DNA of 42,527 nucleotides. It comes from Pseudomonadota bacterium. Its GTDB lineage: Bacteria > Pseudomonadota > Gammaproteobacteria > Steroidobacterales > Steroidobacteraceae. The DNA lies in the NCBI GenBank assembly GCA_021790795.1, contig JAJYFU010000014.1, positions 1 to 42,527 on the forward strand. The letters run 5' to 3'. Both the position numbers and the translations under genes were made by a program. The notes under the pieces are model-generated. The model saw nothing but the letters and a program-made list of their open reading frames with translations. It was not told the DNA's origin and searched no databases. Below are positions 25,182 through 34,016 of the stretch, piece after piece (the stretch's first letter is position 1; each line of letters opens with the position of its first letter).

Positions 25182-25589
25182 ATGCATCGCCCGGAAAGCG
25201 TGAATCCAGCAGACATGATCCCGGAAGGCGTCGACGCCGCGCTCGTCGTCGATGAGTCGGGAACCATCCGGTTCGCCACCGACCAAGCCTGTCACATGCT
25301 CAGGTACACGCCGGGAGAACTCGATGGCCGAAGTGTGGAGTTGCTGGTGCCCAAGCGGCTTCGTCTGGCACATATCGGTCATCGCCTGTGCTTCACGGAT
25401 GACCGACGGACACGACCGATGGGAGCAGGGCTTGAGCTGTTCGCGCTGCGCAAGGATGAGGTGGAAATCAGGGTCGACATCAGCCTCAGTCCAATACAGC
25501 GTGGACTGGAGACGCTGGTGATCGTAACGATGCGGTTGCGAGCCGAGGATGTGCGGCCTGGCTCGCCGGCCGGCCCGGCAATCCCGTAA
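25182..25589 (+). CDS. Stand-alone PAS-domain sensor protein
   Basis: 135 residues made of one PAS domain and nothing else. Motifs of the family: ALVVDESGTIRFATDQACHML (first strands and helix, in two pieces), YTPGELDGRSVELLVPKRLR, HRLCFTDDRRTRPMGAGLELFALRKD and EIRVDISLSPI. This form, with the RPMGAGLEL phrase, is usually the input domain of histidine kinases or GGDEF-EAL proteins. No output domain or frameshifted continuation follows, as the next gene is convergent. ATG 25215 (MIPEGVD) is an alternative start. It could be a free-standing ligand-binding modulator, or the surviving part of a larger sensor. Confidence 0.72.
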   Translation: MHRPESVNPADMIPEGVDAALVVDESGTIRFATDQACHMLRYTPGELDGRSVELLVPKRLRLAHIGHRLCFTDDRRTRPMGAGLELFALRKDEVEIRVDISLSPIQRGLETLVIVTMRLRAEDVRPGSPAGPAIP

Positions 25590-25643
25590 GTCTCGCCCGC
25601 GGAGGCCTCGTCAGCCGCCGCAATCGCCTGACGGACCCGTTCC

Positions 25644-26885
25644 TCAGTGCTCCGCGCCGGCTGCGCACACATCGCCGGAGTCGGCGTCGGCGGCCAGCAA
25701 TTCCTGAAGCGCTTGCAGCACCGGCTCGACGCGTAGCGAAGCCAGTGTTTTAGCCGGCGTCGACACGACACGGCCGACGGTGCCGTACGGTCCCCAGTGT
25801 TTCCCGCCAACCCCGGCAAACATCGCGACCACCGGCTTGCGGAACGCCGATGCAACGTGAGTTACGGCTGTGTCCGGCGTGAGAACGACGTCGCAGGTGG
25901 CGATGAGCGCCATCATCTGCCGCGCACTGGTGGTTTCATCCTGCCGCACCGCGCAGGCCTGTCCAATGTGCCGCTTGCAGCGTTCGTCGACAGGAGCTCC
26001 GAGGATCAGCACCTGCAGGTCCGGAAAGCGCTGCCGAACCTGTCGAATCGTTTCAATGTAGTATTCGTCCGGCCAGCGCCGCCAGGGCGCCTCGGCCGAG
26101 ACGTTCACCGCCAACCTGCGTCGGCGCCCGACTTTACCGAGCGCACTGTTGCTTCCTTCGCCGGATCTCCAGAACGTCTCGGCTGCGGAACGCTCGGCGG
26201 ACGACAGATAGATTCTCGGCGGCCATTGATCCCATCCGGTTCCCACCGGATCGCAGGCGGCGCCAGTCTGCCCTCGGGCGCCGGTCGGCACCGCGCGGTT
26301 CCCCGGCAATGGCGCGCTGTGCAGAGGATCGATGCCGAAGGGACGCAGGAGTGCCGCACTGTGATCCACGTAGTGCACCGCACCGACTACCCGCGGGACG
26401 GACAGCGTGAGCGCGAAGTCGTTGCCCCGGCCTCCGACGCCGATCCGATGCCGTGCGCCGCTCGCCCACATGATGAAGACCGAGGTCAGAGAGGGTCCTG
26501 TCACCATGGCATCCAGCACGGCGTCATACTTCTGCCGCCGCACGCGTGCAAGAGCCGCCAAGAAGGTCCATGGACGCGCTTTCTTCACGCGATAAACCGT
26601 TCCTACATCGGGGTTGCCATCCAGAACTGACGCATTGCGCGCCGATGCCAGCACATCGATGGTAACTGTAGGCTGCGCCCGCTTGATGGCATGGAGTATG
26701 CCGGTTACCAGCACCATGTCCCCGATATGGTCGTATCGCAAATAAAGGATGCGATGCGGGCGTACGTTCCACTCCGGCGCCGCCTGTGTCGGCGAGGTGC
26801 GGATGAGCCGCTTGAGCACCCCAATCACCAGGAGCTTCAGTCGTCGCTCCAGGGGACGGAACCGATCTTTCCATCGTCTCTTCAC
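25644..26885 (-). CDS. Glycosyltransferase family 9 (heptosyltransferase-like)
   Basis: 413 residues from GTG 26885, which has AGGA 7 bases upstream. GT9 motifs: ILYLRYDHIGDMVLVTG near the N-terminus (the family's R-x-x-x-GDxxLxTP-like start), KRAQPTVTIDVLAS, then in the C-terminal half LAVNVSAEAPWRRWP, LILGAPVDE and LTPDTAVTHVASAFRKPVVAMF, the last being the nucleotide-sugar site. Members add heptose or other sugars to the lipopolysaccharide inner core. About 35 extra basic residues precede the GT core. It lies alone, convergent with the PAS gene, so it may serve a surface glycan other than the core. Confidence 0.86.
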   Translation of the reverse strand: MKRRWKDRFRPLERRLKLLVIGVLKRLIRTSPTQAAPEWNVRPHRILYLRYDHIGDMVLVTGILHAIKRAQPTVTIDVLASARNASVLDGNPDVGTVYRVKKARPWTFLAALARVRRQKYDAVLDAMVTGPSLTSVFIMWASGARHRIGVGGRGNDFALTLSVPRVVGAVHYVDHSAALLRPFGIDPLHSAPLPGNRAVPTGARGQTGAACDPVGTGWDQWPPRIYLSSAERSAAETFWRSGEGSNSALGKVGRRRRLAVNVSAEAPWRRWPDEYYIETIRQVRQRFPDLQVLILGAPVDERCKRHIGQACAVRQDETTSARQMMALIATCDVVLTPDTAVTHVASAFRKPVVAMFAGVGGKHWGPYGTVGRVVSTPAKTLASLRVEPVLQALQELLAADADSGDVCAAGAEH

Positions 26886-27424
26886 GGAAAGGTCCTGGCG
26901 ACGGCAAAGGGATCGGTCCAGGTCACGCCGAGCCGAATCCCGGCTCGTCGTGCGCGCCGACGTTCACCTGACTGTCGCCGGTCTGCGCGGTGCGACGATT
27001 GGCGTAAGGGTTGCGCGATTGCAGGGTCTGACGCGTGTTCCCTCTGCTCGGACGTCTCCGTTGGCACAAGAAGGGGTGCCGGCGCGGTGACGCCCGCAGA
27101 TCGGGCATCGTAAGCGCAGGCGACCGAGTGCATCACACCGACAGTTTGGGACAGGCAAGCCACGACTACCGACGGCCGGTCGCGCATCGGCCGTCGCCTT
27201 GCGACATCCGCCGATGTCTTTTGTCTGTCATGAACGTTCTGTCGCAAAGTCAAAGAGGGCGGCGTGCCCGCGCTCGGGAAGGCAGCCGTCGTCGAATTCC
27301 GCAGGTGCGACGCGCCGTATCGCGGCTCGGCGCGCGGCAGCCCAGAGGCGGCGGCGGGACGGCGCTCCGGCCTTGATTTCTGCCAGAGCGTGTCCCGGGC
27401 CGCCTGTTCGAGCGATCGCGCAGC
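26886..27424. other. 539-base spacer without supported gene
   Basis: Several short frames occur on both strands but none has a good start and a recognisable motif. One minus-strand frame ending at 26923 has a last stretch with less GC-biased composition (TGDSQVNVGAHDEPGFGSA), possibly a relic of a gene. The glycosyltransferase promoter must lie in its left part. Confidence 0.35.
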
Positions 27425-28393
27425 CTACGCTTCCGTGGCGCGGTTGCGGAGGGTGCCGACCCAGAGGAACAGGAACGGGAGCAAATACATCAGCACATTG
27501 CCAAGGACATTGCCGCGGACCCCTGTTCCGGCCGTCGAATAGGGACCGCCGAAGGCCTCCGCCGTACACCAGACCCCCAAGGAGTACGCAATGCCGATCA
27601 GAATGACCCAGCGCAGCCATTTGCTGCCGATCTGGTTGGCACCCAGCAGACCGACGGCGATCACGGTTTCGACCAGGCCCACGACAACGGCCACCAGGAC
27701 GGGGCCGACCGCGTGGACGATTTCGGCAACGAAGCCGAGCCAGGCGGCGACCCAGGCGGGTTGGCCGGCCATTGCCCCGGTAATCTGGCTGGTGAAGTGA
27801 AACATGAACGCCGGCAACCATTTGAGGGCGGCGTCGAAGAGCCATAGCACGCCGAACCAGAGTCGAGCATTTTCCCACAGGCGGCCTCGAGTCTCGAGCA
27901 GGCCGCCTGTGGCGCTTTTGAGATCGGGCGCCACGGACAGGACGAACAGGAAGGTAATCGCATAGTCGACGAGAACCCCGGGGTCGGTCTGCCCGCCGCT
28001 GTACGGGAACCCGAAGCCGTTGAAGAACACCCAGCACAGGATGCAGTAAATGATGCCGACGCGTGCCGCGAGAGCGACCTTCTTGCCGGTCAGCAGTGAG
28101 ACACCGAGCAGGATGGCAATCACGACCATGATGCCGGCGATGACTTGCGGGCCAATGGCGTGCGCGGTGTCCACCGCCGCCATCAACAGCGGTCGGATCC
28201 AATGTGGAACCGTCGAGGCGGGTTTGGCGAGTGCATGGATGAAATTGGCCTTGGCGTCCGCCGAAAACAGCCATCCCATGGCCTGGAAAGCCGCGTTGAT
28301 CAGCCAGACCACTCCGAAAATCCGGACCAGCATGCGCAGTGCCGGGTCCTGCGCGGAATCAAATTTAGCCGCCAATTGCATGCTCAGCTCCAT
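27425..28393 (-). CDS. Integral membrane protein with internally duplicated DoxX-like halves
   Basis: 322 residues, mostly hydrophobic helices. ATG 28393 is chosen; ATG 28381 is possible. The chain consists of two related halves about 150 residues apart. FGVVWLINAAFQ (26-37) pairs with FGVLWLFDAALKW (180-192), AIGPQVIAGIMV (79-90) with AVGPVLVAVVVG (228-239), and GFGFPYSGG (126-134) with AFGGPYSTAG (280-289). Each half has a pattern of about four helices, like DoxX/DoxD-type quinone-linked membrane proteins, but I cannot name the family firmly. No Cys pairs or other cofactor motif are evident. Function unknown. Confidence 0.72.
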   Translation of the reverse strand: MELSMQLAAKFDSAQDPALRMLVRIFGVVWLINAAFQAMGWLFSADAKANFIHALAKPASTVPHWIRPLLMAAVDTAHAIGPQVIAGIMVVIAILLGVSLLTGKKVALAARVGIIYCILCWVFFNGFGFPYSGGQTDPGVLVDYAITFLFVLSVAPDLKSATGGLLETRGRLWENARLWFGVLWLFDAALKWLPAFMFHFTSQITGAMAGQPAWVAAWLGFVAEIVHAVGPVLVAVVVGLVETVIAVGLLGANQIGSKWLRWVILIGIAYSLGVWCTAEAFGGPYSTAGTGVRGNVLGNVLMYLLPFLFLWVGTLRNRATEA

Positions 28394-28808
28394 GGGTTTG
28401 AGTGGTGGGGTTTCTGGCCATGGGGCCAGACCGTCAGGCCCGGACGTCGGGCGAGTATACAGGTACTTCGGGAACGCTTGACCAGTCGCCGGACGGCGTG
28501 CGGGGACTGGCGCGCGGGCCGCGGCGGAGTCGCTGGCGCGCATACGAGGTTGCAGATGGTCAGCAGGGGCGAAGCGCCTCGCCGCTCACGGGAGTCGCAA
28601 GACCTCGGATTTCTGACCAGGACTCGCATCGCAGTGCGCCTCGAATATCCGGTGGATGCTCGGCAGGCTCGGGCGACTCTTCCCCACCCGGGCGCGCCGG
28701 GGGACGGTGCCCCAAAACACCTGCGAGCAGACCCGGTCAAGACACAGACAACTCGTCGAGCTCCCGGTTCCCGGGCGGCTGAGAAGCGAAGCACCCGCTC
28801 CGGTCCGC
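28394..28808. other. 415-base spacer without supported gene
   Basis: Lies between two codirectional minus-strand genes. Open frames present on both strands are Arg/Pro/Ser-rich and look like GC artefacts. I see no repeat or clear promoter. Confidence 0.35.
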
Positions 28809-29639
28809 TTACGGTGCCGGCGGGTGTAATCCCAAGTTCCTGTACAGCATGGCTCTAAAGCGCATGATGCGCGCGGCATTCCGCCCGAAGTCACTCTTCC
28901 CGATGCGGGATTCGGACCTGATGTCCAGCCGGCTGCCGTCAGTCTTTGCCTCGATCCGGATCACGATATCGTCCGTGAATCCGAACCAGAACGTCGTGCT
29001 GCTCGCCTCGATGATGCCGAGATGAGGATGTTCAGAATCGAGCTTCCAACCCATGCCCTTGACAGTCCGCAATGCGGCCGTGAACAGCTTGCTCGCGGGC
29101 AGCTTGAAGAGCATCGGCCGGATGTACGGGTATGCCTTTTTCTGAAGAGCCGCAACTTTGGCCCCGCCATAGACCGTGGAATTGGCCGCATGCGCGGCGG
29201 CTCTCAGGGCCACCACGTCCGGGAGAAATTGCGGCGGGTTTCTCGTGTCTGTCGTGATGTCGTGAATCGGCGGGACCGATTCGCCCTTCTTCAGCCACAT
29301 GTATGGAACGCCCCAGGCGATTCCACCCAACACGATCACCAGCGCGGGCGCGATGAACCGCCGGGCGCCGCGATGGACGACCCAGATCACGGGCAGCAGC
29401 ACCACACCGAGCAGAGTCGTCACGAGCCCGCCGTACGCGCCAAGGGTGATCGAGCGGAACGCCCCGCCGAGGCTCAGTATCCTGATGTGAAACAGGGGGC
29501 CGGGCAGCAGCACGGCGAGAAACGCCAGAACGGCCGCAGCCAGCACGACGTAGAGAGTCCAAAGCACGAGCTGCGCAACCATCGTGCGTGGCGCGCGGTT
29601 CGTGTGATCCGCCTCGGCCTCAGTCTTAGTCTGTTGCAT
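28809..29639 (-). CDS. DUF1499 family membrane protein
   Basis: 276 residues. The N-terminal part has three hydrophobic helices (about 20-45, 55-85, 93-112). The C-terminal DUF1499 domain starts with the typical IHDITTDTRNPPQF and AAAHAANSTVYGG. It then has KKAYPYIRPML, GIIEASSTTFWFGFTDDIVIRI and the signature SRLDIRSESRIGKSDFGRNAARI, in pieces. The family is widespread in proteobacteria, with unknown function. ATG 29639 is used; ATG 29582 (MVAQLVL) would remove a 19-residue polar lead. A near-consensus promoter lies upstream (29725-29754). Confidence 0.82.
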   Translation of the reverse strand: MQQTKTEAEADHTNRAPRTMVAQLVLWTLYVVLAAAVLAFLAVLLPGPLFHIRILSLGGAFRSITLGAYGGLVTTLLGVVLLPVIWVVHRGARRFIAPALVIVLGGIAWGVPYMWLKKGESVPPIHDITTDTRNPPQFLPDVVALRAAAHAANSTVYGGAKVAALQKKAYPYIRPMLFKLPASKLFTAALRTVKGMGWKLDSEHPHLGIIEASSTTFWFGFTDDIVIRIEAKTDGSRLDIRSESRIGKSDFGRNAARIMRFRAMLYRNLGLHPPAP

Positions 29640-30245
29640 AAGCTGAACTCGCTGGCAGTTGTTGGGCGGATTTCCCCGGAGCTGGATGCTGTTTTGAATT
29701 GGCTGCGCGAACCCAGAATCATTAAATATGAGCCACGCCGGGCCGCTGTGTCAAGGATATTCGGCCGCGCGTCAGACTCCCGCATGACGTGCCTCGGCCG
29801 GAGATCACGCAGGTTGGCATCCGCGGTGAGTGCCGTGCCGCACGGTCCTCATCCGAATCCCCATCGTCTCGGCCCGCTTCGGCCGTGTGCGCTCCGCCAG
29901 GCGTTGGGTGTCCGGCCCGCACATGCGACGATGAACGACTGTGTGAGTTCTACCGCCCGGCCCACCGGCACTTGAGCTTCCCGGTCACCGTCCGCGCGGC
30001 TTTGGTCCGCAGCGGCGCCGCGCGAAGGAGGGTGTTGTCGGGCCGGTAACCCCGGCATCCCAACCGGATCGGTGTCATCGCGCCCCGGATTGCGCGCCGG
30101 CGCGGATCCAGGAGAAACGGACGAGGCGATCCGGCGGCCCCGAGAACGCGGGCAGGCGGAGAGCGCGCGAGTGATGTCCGCCGTCGGGTGATCGTACAAT
30201 CGCGGTCCCGGCCCGCCGCCGGGCGATCACTGCGCGGAGTCTGCA
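29640..30245. other. 606-base divergent spacer
   Basis: No supported gene. It holds the candidate promoter for the DUF1499 gene on its left side and must hold the DUF488 gene promoter on the right. Short frames in 29789-30250 lack motifs. Confidence 0.35.
29725..29754 (-). promoter_or_regulatory. Candidate sigma-70 promoter for the DUF1499 gene
   Basis: On the minus strand TTGACA (29754-29749) is followed after 18 bases by CATATT (29730-29725) and then TTAATG. The -10 side lies in a local AT-rich patch, about 85 bases upstream of ATG 29639. Confidence 0.45.
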
Positions 30246-30611
30246 ATGGCACGTTCCAATCAGACCCTCGACATCCGAATCAAGCGCGCCTATCTGCCGC
30301 CGGCAAGTCGTGACGGCGCGCGTGTCCTGGTGGACCGCATCTGGCCGCGGGGGTTGCGCAAGAGCGAGGCGGCAATCGAGCGGTGGATAAAGGAAGTCGC
30401 GCCGAGCACCGCGCTGCGACGCTGGTATGGCCACGACCCCGCCCGTTGGGAGATGTTCCGGCAGCGCTACCGGGCCGAGCTCAAGGGCAAGGCCGCGATT
30501 CTGGATGAGCTGCGCACCACCGCCGGTGAGCGTCCACTCACGCTCGTCTATTCGGCGCGTGACGAGCGGCACAACCAGGCAGTGGTCCTCAGAGAGGCGC
30601 TCCTGCGCTGA
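30246..30611 (+). CDS. DUF488 family protein (YeaO-like)
   Basis: 121 residues, full length for the YeaO branch of DUF488. Signature pieces: IRIKRAYLPPASRDGARVLV, DRIWPRGLRKSEA, WIKEVAPSTALRRWYGHDP, FRQRYRAEL and LTLVYSARDERHNQAVVL. ATG 30246 has GGAG 6 bases upstream. The biochemical role of the family is not established; charged pockets suggest nucleic-acid or small-molecule binding, but this is not demonstrated here. It converges with the CLC gene. Confidence 0.88.
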   Translation: MARSNQTLDIRIKRAYLPPASRDGARVLVDRIWPRGLRKSEAAIERWIKEVAPSTALRRWYGHDPARWEMFRQRYRAELKGKAAILDELRTTAGERPLTLVYSARDERHNQAVVLREALLR

Positions 30612-30684
30612 TCATCCGGCGAGCGGATCGCCAGGACTGCCGCTCGCAGGGCCGGGCGAGGCTGTAAAGCAAACCCATCCGCTG

Positions 30685-32475
30685 CTATCGGCTATCCCTC
30701 TGCGTTCTGAGGAATGCTGCGCGGTCATGCTCGATTTTCGCCGCATGGGTGCGGACCTGGAGGAGGTCGCGCTTGGCGACCAGACCCAGCAGTGCGCCCG
30801 TGGCACGGTCAACGATCGGTGCGCAACCGACATCGGCCGCGATCATCCGATCGGCGAGCGCGCCCACCCGCTCGTCCGGGTATCCAACCAGCAGTTCGCG
30901 GGTATCGATGCGCTCGCCCAACGTCTGCTCGCCGCTCGAGGTTTCCCGCGACCAGCTCAGGACATCGGAGGGCGAGACGATGCCGGATAAACGGCCCGAA
31001 TCGCCGACCACGGGATAGTTCTGGCGCCGGACGACGCCTGATTTGGTAGCAAAAAACGCGAGCGTCTCGTCTCGCGACATGGTCGCGGGCAAGGTGTGGA
31101 CCGGGTGCGCCATGATCTCGCTCACACGCATCACCTCGTATGGATCCACAGTGTATTCGTACGTCAGATGCCGGCCACGACGAGCGAGGCGTTCGGTCAG
31201 GATGGAGCGGCGCATGAGCAGCACAGTCACTGCAAACGATGCGGCACACGCGATAGCCACAGCCGGCATCACACGCAGGTCGCCGGTCAGCTCGACGGCG
31301 AATAGGATCGCGGTCAGCGGGCAGCGCAGCGTACCGCCGAGAACCGCGGCCATCGAGATCAGTGCCCAGAAGCCGCTGCTTCCGAAGGGCAAGATGTGAG
31401 ATTCGATGGCGCCAACGGCGCCGCCCATCAGCAGCAGCGGCGCCAGTGTGCCGCCGGCGGTGCCGGAAGACAGCGATGCGAGCCAGATGATGGACTTGAC
31501 ACACAGAAGCGCGATCGCGGCGTGCATGAGCACCGTGCCATTGATCAACGCATCTATGGTGTCGTAACCGACGCCGAGCGCGGCCGGATCGATCAGACCG
31601 CCGATTCCGACGATGAGACCGCCGAGCGCGGGCCACCACATCCAATGGATGGGGAGCCCTTCGTAGAGATCCTCGAACCAATAGAGCGCGGCGGTCGTGA
31701 GTGCCGATTGAAGTCCCGCGATCAGCCCGACGGCCGCGCAGAGCGCAAGGCCCCACCATGGCATGGTCGCCAATCCGGCATGGGGGAATAAGGGCCAGGG
31801 ACCGACCAGCCACGGACGCCACGCCGTGGCGACGCTGACGGAGACAGCCACGGGCACGAAGCTGCGCGGCTTCCACTCAAAAAGCATCACCTCGATGGCA
31901 AGCAGAATGGCGGCGACCGGCGTCCCGAAGATCCCGGTCATGCCGGCCGCGGCGCCTGCCGCAAGCAGCGTCTTGCGCTCCGCGGAGCTCAGACGGAAGC
32001 ACTGTCCGAACAGGGATCCCAGCGCGCCGCCTGTCATGATGATCGGGCCCTCGGCGCCGAATGGCCCGCCGGTGCCGATCGCGATCGCGGAGGACAGGGG
32101 TTTCCAGAATGCGACGGCGGGCTCGATGCGGCTCCCGCCGATGAGGATGGATTCGAGCGCCTCGGGTATGCCGTGACCGCGAATTTTCCGCGAGCCGTAC
32201 CGCGCGATGAGGCCGACGATGATGCCGCCGAAGACGGGAATGAGGATGGAGCTTGGCCCCAGGTGTGCGTGGGTCAGATACGTGGTGGTCGTTGAAATGA
32301 CTTGAAAATAGGCGAGATTCGTAAACAGGGCGATCAGCTTGACGAGCGCCCAGGCGGCTATCGCCCCGAAAGTGCCCGTGACGAGCGCCATGGCGCAAAG
32401 CATCAGCATGCGCCGGTCCGCGGTAAAGTCGCGCAGGGTGTCGCGCACCTCGTGCGGGGAGGCGGAGCTGTTCAT
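30685..32475 (-). CDS. CLC-family chloride channel/antiporter with C-terminal CBS pair
   Basis: 596 residues: a CLC membrane domain of about 440 residues followed by two CBS motifs. Ion-path motifs are GHGIPE (100-105, usual GSGIP), GPFGAEGP with the gating glutamate Glu142 retained, GIFGTPVAAI (181-190) and TAGGTLAPLL. The CBS region includes VSEIMAHPVHTLPATMSRDETL, in two pieces, and DVGCAPIVDRATGALLGLVAKRDLL, likewise. Such proteins move chloride, fluoride or other anions, often with protons; the CBS pair may bind adenine nucleotides. ATG 32475 is preferred over the longer frame because the latter would cross the operator and MarR start. It is divergent from the MarR gene with 92 bases between. 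Confidence 0.88.
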   Translation of the reverse strand: MNSSASPHEVRDTLRDFTADRRMLMLCAMALVTGTFGAIAAWALVKLIALFTNLAYFQVISTTTTYLTHAHLGPSSILIPVFGGIIVGLIARYGSRKIRGHGIPEALESILIGGSRIEPAVAFWKPLSSAIAIGTGGPFGAEGPIIMTGGALGSLFGQCFRLSSAERKTLLAAGAAAGMTGIFGTPVAAILLAIEVMLFEWKPRSFVPVAVSVSVATAWRPWLVGPWPLFPHAGLATMPWWGLALCAAVGLIAGLQSALTTAALYWFEDLYEGLPIHWMWWPALGGLIVGIGGLIDPAALGVGYDTIDALINGTVLMHAAIALLCVKSIIWLASLSSGTAGGTLAPLLLMGGAVGAIESHILPFGSSGFWALISMAAVLGGTLRCPLTAILFAVELTGDLRVMPAVAIACAASFAVTVLLMRRSILTERLARRGRHLTYEYTVDPYEVMRVSEIMAHPVHTLPATMSRDETLAFFATKSGVVRRQNYPVVGDSGRLSGIVSPSDVLSWSRETSSGEQTLGERIDTRELLVGYPDERVGALADRMIAADVGCAPIVDRATGALLGLVAKRDLLQVRTHAAKIEHDRAAFLRTQRDSR

Positions 32476-32529
32476 GCGAATCCGGTCGGAAGTGCGGGGG
32501 GTGCGAGGCTCGAGGAGAACGAGTATTTC

Positions 32530-32546
32530 ATATCGTGCTACGATAT
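32530..32546. promoter_or_regulatory. Operator-like dyad between CLC and MarR genes
   Basis: ATATCGT-GCT-ACGATAT is a perfect inverted repeat with 7-base arms and 3-base spacer. The 17-bp size and AT-rich edges are typical of MarR-dimer operators. It sits in the 92-base divergent promoter region, 21 bases before the MarR ATG, so one repressor dimer could control both genes. Confidence 0.7.
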
Positions 32547-32567
32547 TAATACCAGAGGAAACTTTCC

Positions 32568-33026
32568 ATGTCCACCGCCGCCAAAGACCAGCGCCCGAGG
32601 GCTCCGCGGACACCGCCGCTCACACCTCACGACTACGAGGTGCTCGCGGAATTCCGCTACGTATTGATGAGATTCCTGGCATTCAGCGAGGACGCGGCGC
32701 AACAAGCGGGGCTCGCGCCGCGCCAGCATCAGGCGCTGCTGGCCATCAAGGGCTACCCGGGCGGAGCAGAGGTGACGATCGGCGATCTCGCCGGGCGCTT
32801 GGGTATTCGCCATCACAGTGCGGTGGGATTGGTCGATCGATTGGTCAGCGGAGGCTATCTGGCGCGCCGCGAGGACTCGAGCGACAGGCGCCGGATCCTG
32901 CTGTTCCTCACCGCGGCCGGTGAGCAGGCACTAGCCGGTCTTTCGACCGCACACAGACAGGAGCTGCGACGTGTCGCGCCGCTGTTGAAATCTCTGCTGA
33001 CCCGGCTGGGTCCACCCGAGGCGTAA
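32568..33026 (+). CDS. MarR-family transcriptional regulator
   Basis: 152 residues, winged-helix MarR fold. Key pieces: GLAPRQHQALLAIKGYP, TIGDLAGRLGIRHHSAVGLVDRLV (recognition helix region, two pieces) and the wing DSSDRRRILLFLTAAG with the conserved DRR. It lacks a Cys in the position typical for OhrR. ATG 32568 has GAGGAA 7 bases upstream. Its likely target is the dyad at 32530-32546, which would make it an autoregulator that also controls the divergent CLC gene. The inducing signal is not known. Confidence 0.88.
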   Translation: MSTAAKDQRPRAPRTPPLTPHDYEVLAEFRYVLMRFLAFSEDAAQQAGLAPRQHQALLAIKGYPGGAEVTIGDLAGRLGIRHHSAVGLVDRLVSGGYLARREDSSDRRRILLFLTAAGEQALAGLSTAHRQELRRVAPLLKSLLTRLGPPEA

Positions 33027-33350
33027 CACGGCTTCCGGAGCTGCCGCGCCGCTCGCGCCGATTCGCGAGGGAGGCGGCTGTGCCGGGGGATAGATCGGCG
33101 GCGCGGCAGCGGTATCGCGCACCCGAATCAAGTCTAAGTCGCTGATCGATGTTCGCGGCGTCTCTCGGGGCAGGCGAGCGACGCGCTCCGAGTTGATGTG
33201 TCCAACCTCGCGCGATCATCGTCCGGGGTATGGCCGGCGGAAGCGAGTAAGCACTATCCGCAACCCTCGTACACTTACGGATCGACGCAGACACCCGGCC
33301 AGTGCACCTTGCCGGTGTGAGGTTTCACCGATCATCTAGAGAGGTGCGCC
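33027..33350. other. 324-base spacer before the DUF4136 gene
   Basis: No supported gene. The right end carries AGAGAGGT, the ribosome binding site of the next gene (33341-33348). I see no clear terminator after the MarR gene. Confidence 0.35.
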
Positions 33351-33956
33351 ATGAGCTGCATGTTTAAAGCGGACGGATCACGGGCGGCAAAGTGGCATAA
33401 GCGGGCGCTGTTTGCCATCGCCTTCATCTTGCCCGCAATGCTGGCGCTGTCAGGGTGCGAAACGATGCAAGTCGGGACGAGCCACGACCGGAACGCCACG
33501 TTCTCGAACTTCAAAACTTTCACCTGGCTGCCGCGACAGAATTACGGAGTGACGAACCCGCTCGTTGTCGAGCGGGCGCGCGAGTACATCGAGCGAGAGC
33601 TGGAGGCCAAGGGCTACGATTACGTGAATGATCTGAATGATGCGGATTTCTCCGTTGATTTCACCATCGGCGCGCGCGAGAGAGTGGACCTCGAGACTTA
33701 CCCGGTGCCGTATGCCGGACCGTGGGCCTGGTACGGCCGACGCTGGTGGGGGTATCCGTATTGGGGTGTGGGCGTCGACGTGAATCGCTATCGGGAGGGA
33801 GTCCTTGCCATCGATGTGTTCGACGGCCGGACTCATAAACCCATCTGGCACGGCTGGGTGAAACAGCCTCTGAGCAGCGAAGACGTGAACTCGGGGAAGG
33901 CTATTCGCAAAGCGGTCAATGCCGTGCTGGGGGATTTTCCGCCCAGCGCTCTCTAG
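33351..33956 (+). CDS. DUF4136 domain lipoprotein
   Basis: 201 residues. The signal peptide ends in lipobox LSGC (Cys36), so it is lipid-anchored. DUF4136 features follow: FSNFKTFTWLPR, VERAREYIERELEAKGYDYV, DADFSVDFTIGARERV, a Trp/Tyr/Gly-rich middle (WAWYGRRWWGYPYWGVG) and the ending GVLAIDVFDGRTHKPIWHGW. The start ATG 33351 has AGAGAGGT 5-6 bases upstream; ATG 33360 is less well placed. The function of the family is unknown. It is followed 60 bases later by another small exported protein, probably in one transcript. Confidence 0.85.
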   Translation: MSCMFKADGSRAAKWHKRALFAIAFILPAMLALSGCETMQVGTSHDRNATFSNFKTFTWLPRQNYGVTNPLVVERAREYIERELEAKGYDYVNDLNDADFSVDFTIGARERVDLETYPVPYAGPWAWYGRRWWGYPYWGVGVDVNRYREGVLAIDVFDGRTHKPIWHGWVKQPLSSEDVNSGKAIRKAVNAVLGDFPPSAL

Positions 33957-34016
33957 AAGCCTTGCGCGACCGGGGCTCGTCGCGAGGCGAAGCCCCGCTT
34001 GCAGCGGAGATCAGCC

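Noticed and set aside
26923-27108. Short minus-strand frame ending in a less GC-biased stretch
   Set aside because: Only the last 35 residues look protein-like, no family match, and no start signal. Kept as a remark on the spacer only.
28384-28794. 136-codon minus-strand frame between two membrane protein genes
   Set aside because: Arg/Pro/Ser-rich, no motif, overlaps the start of the next gene.
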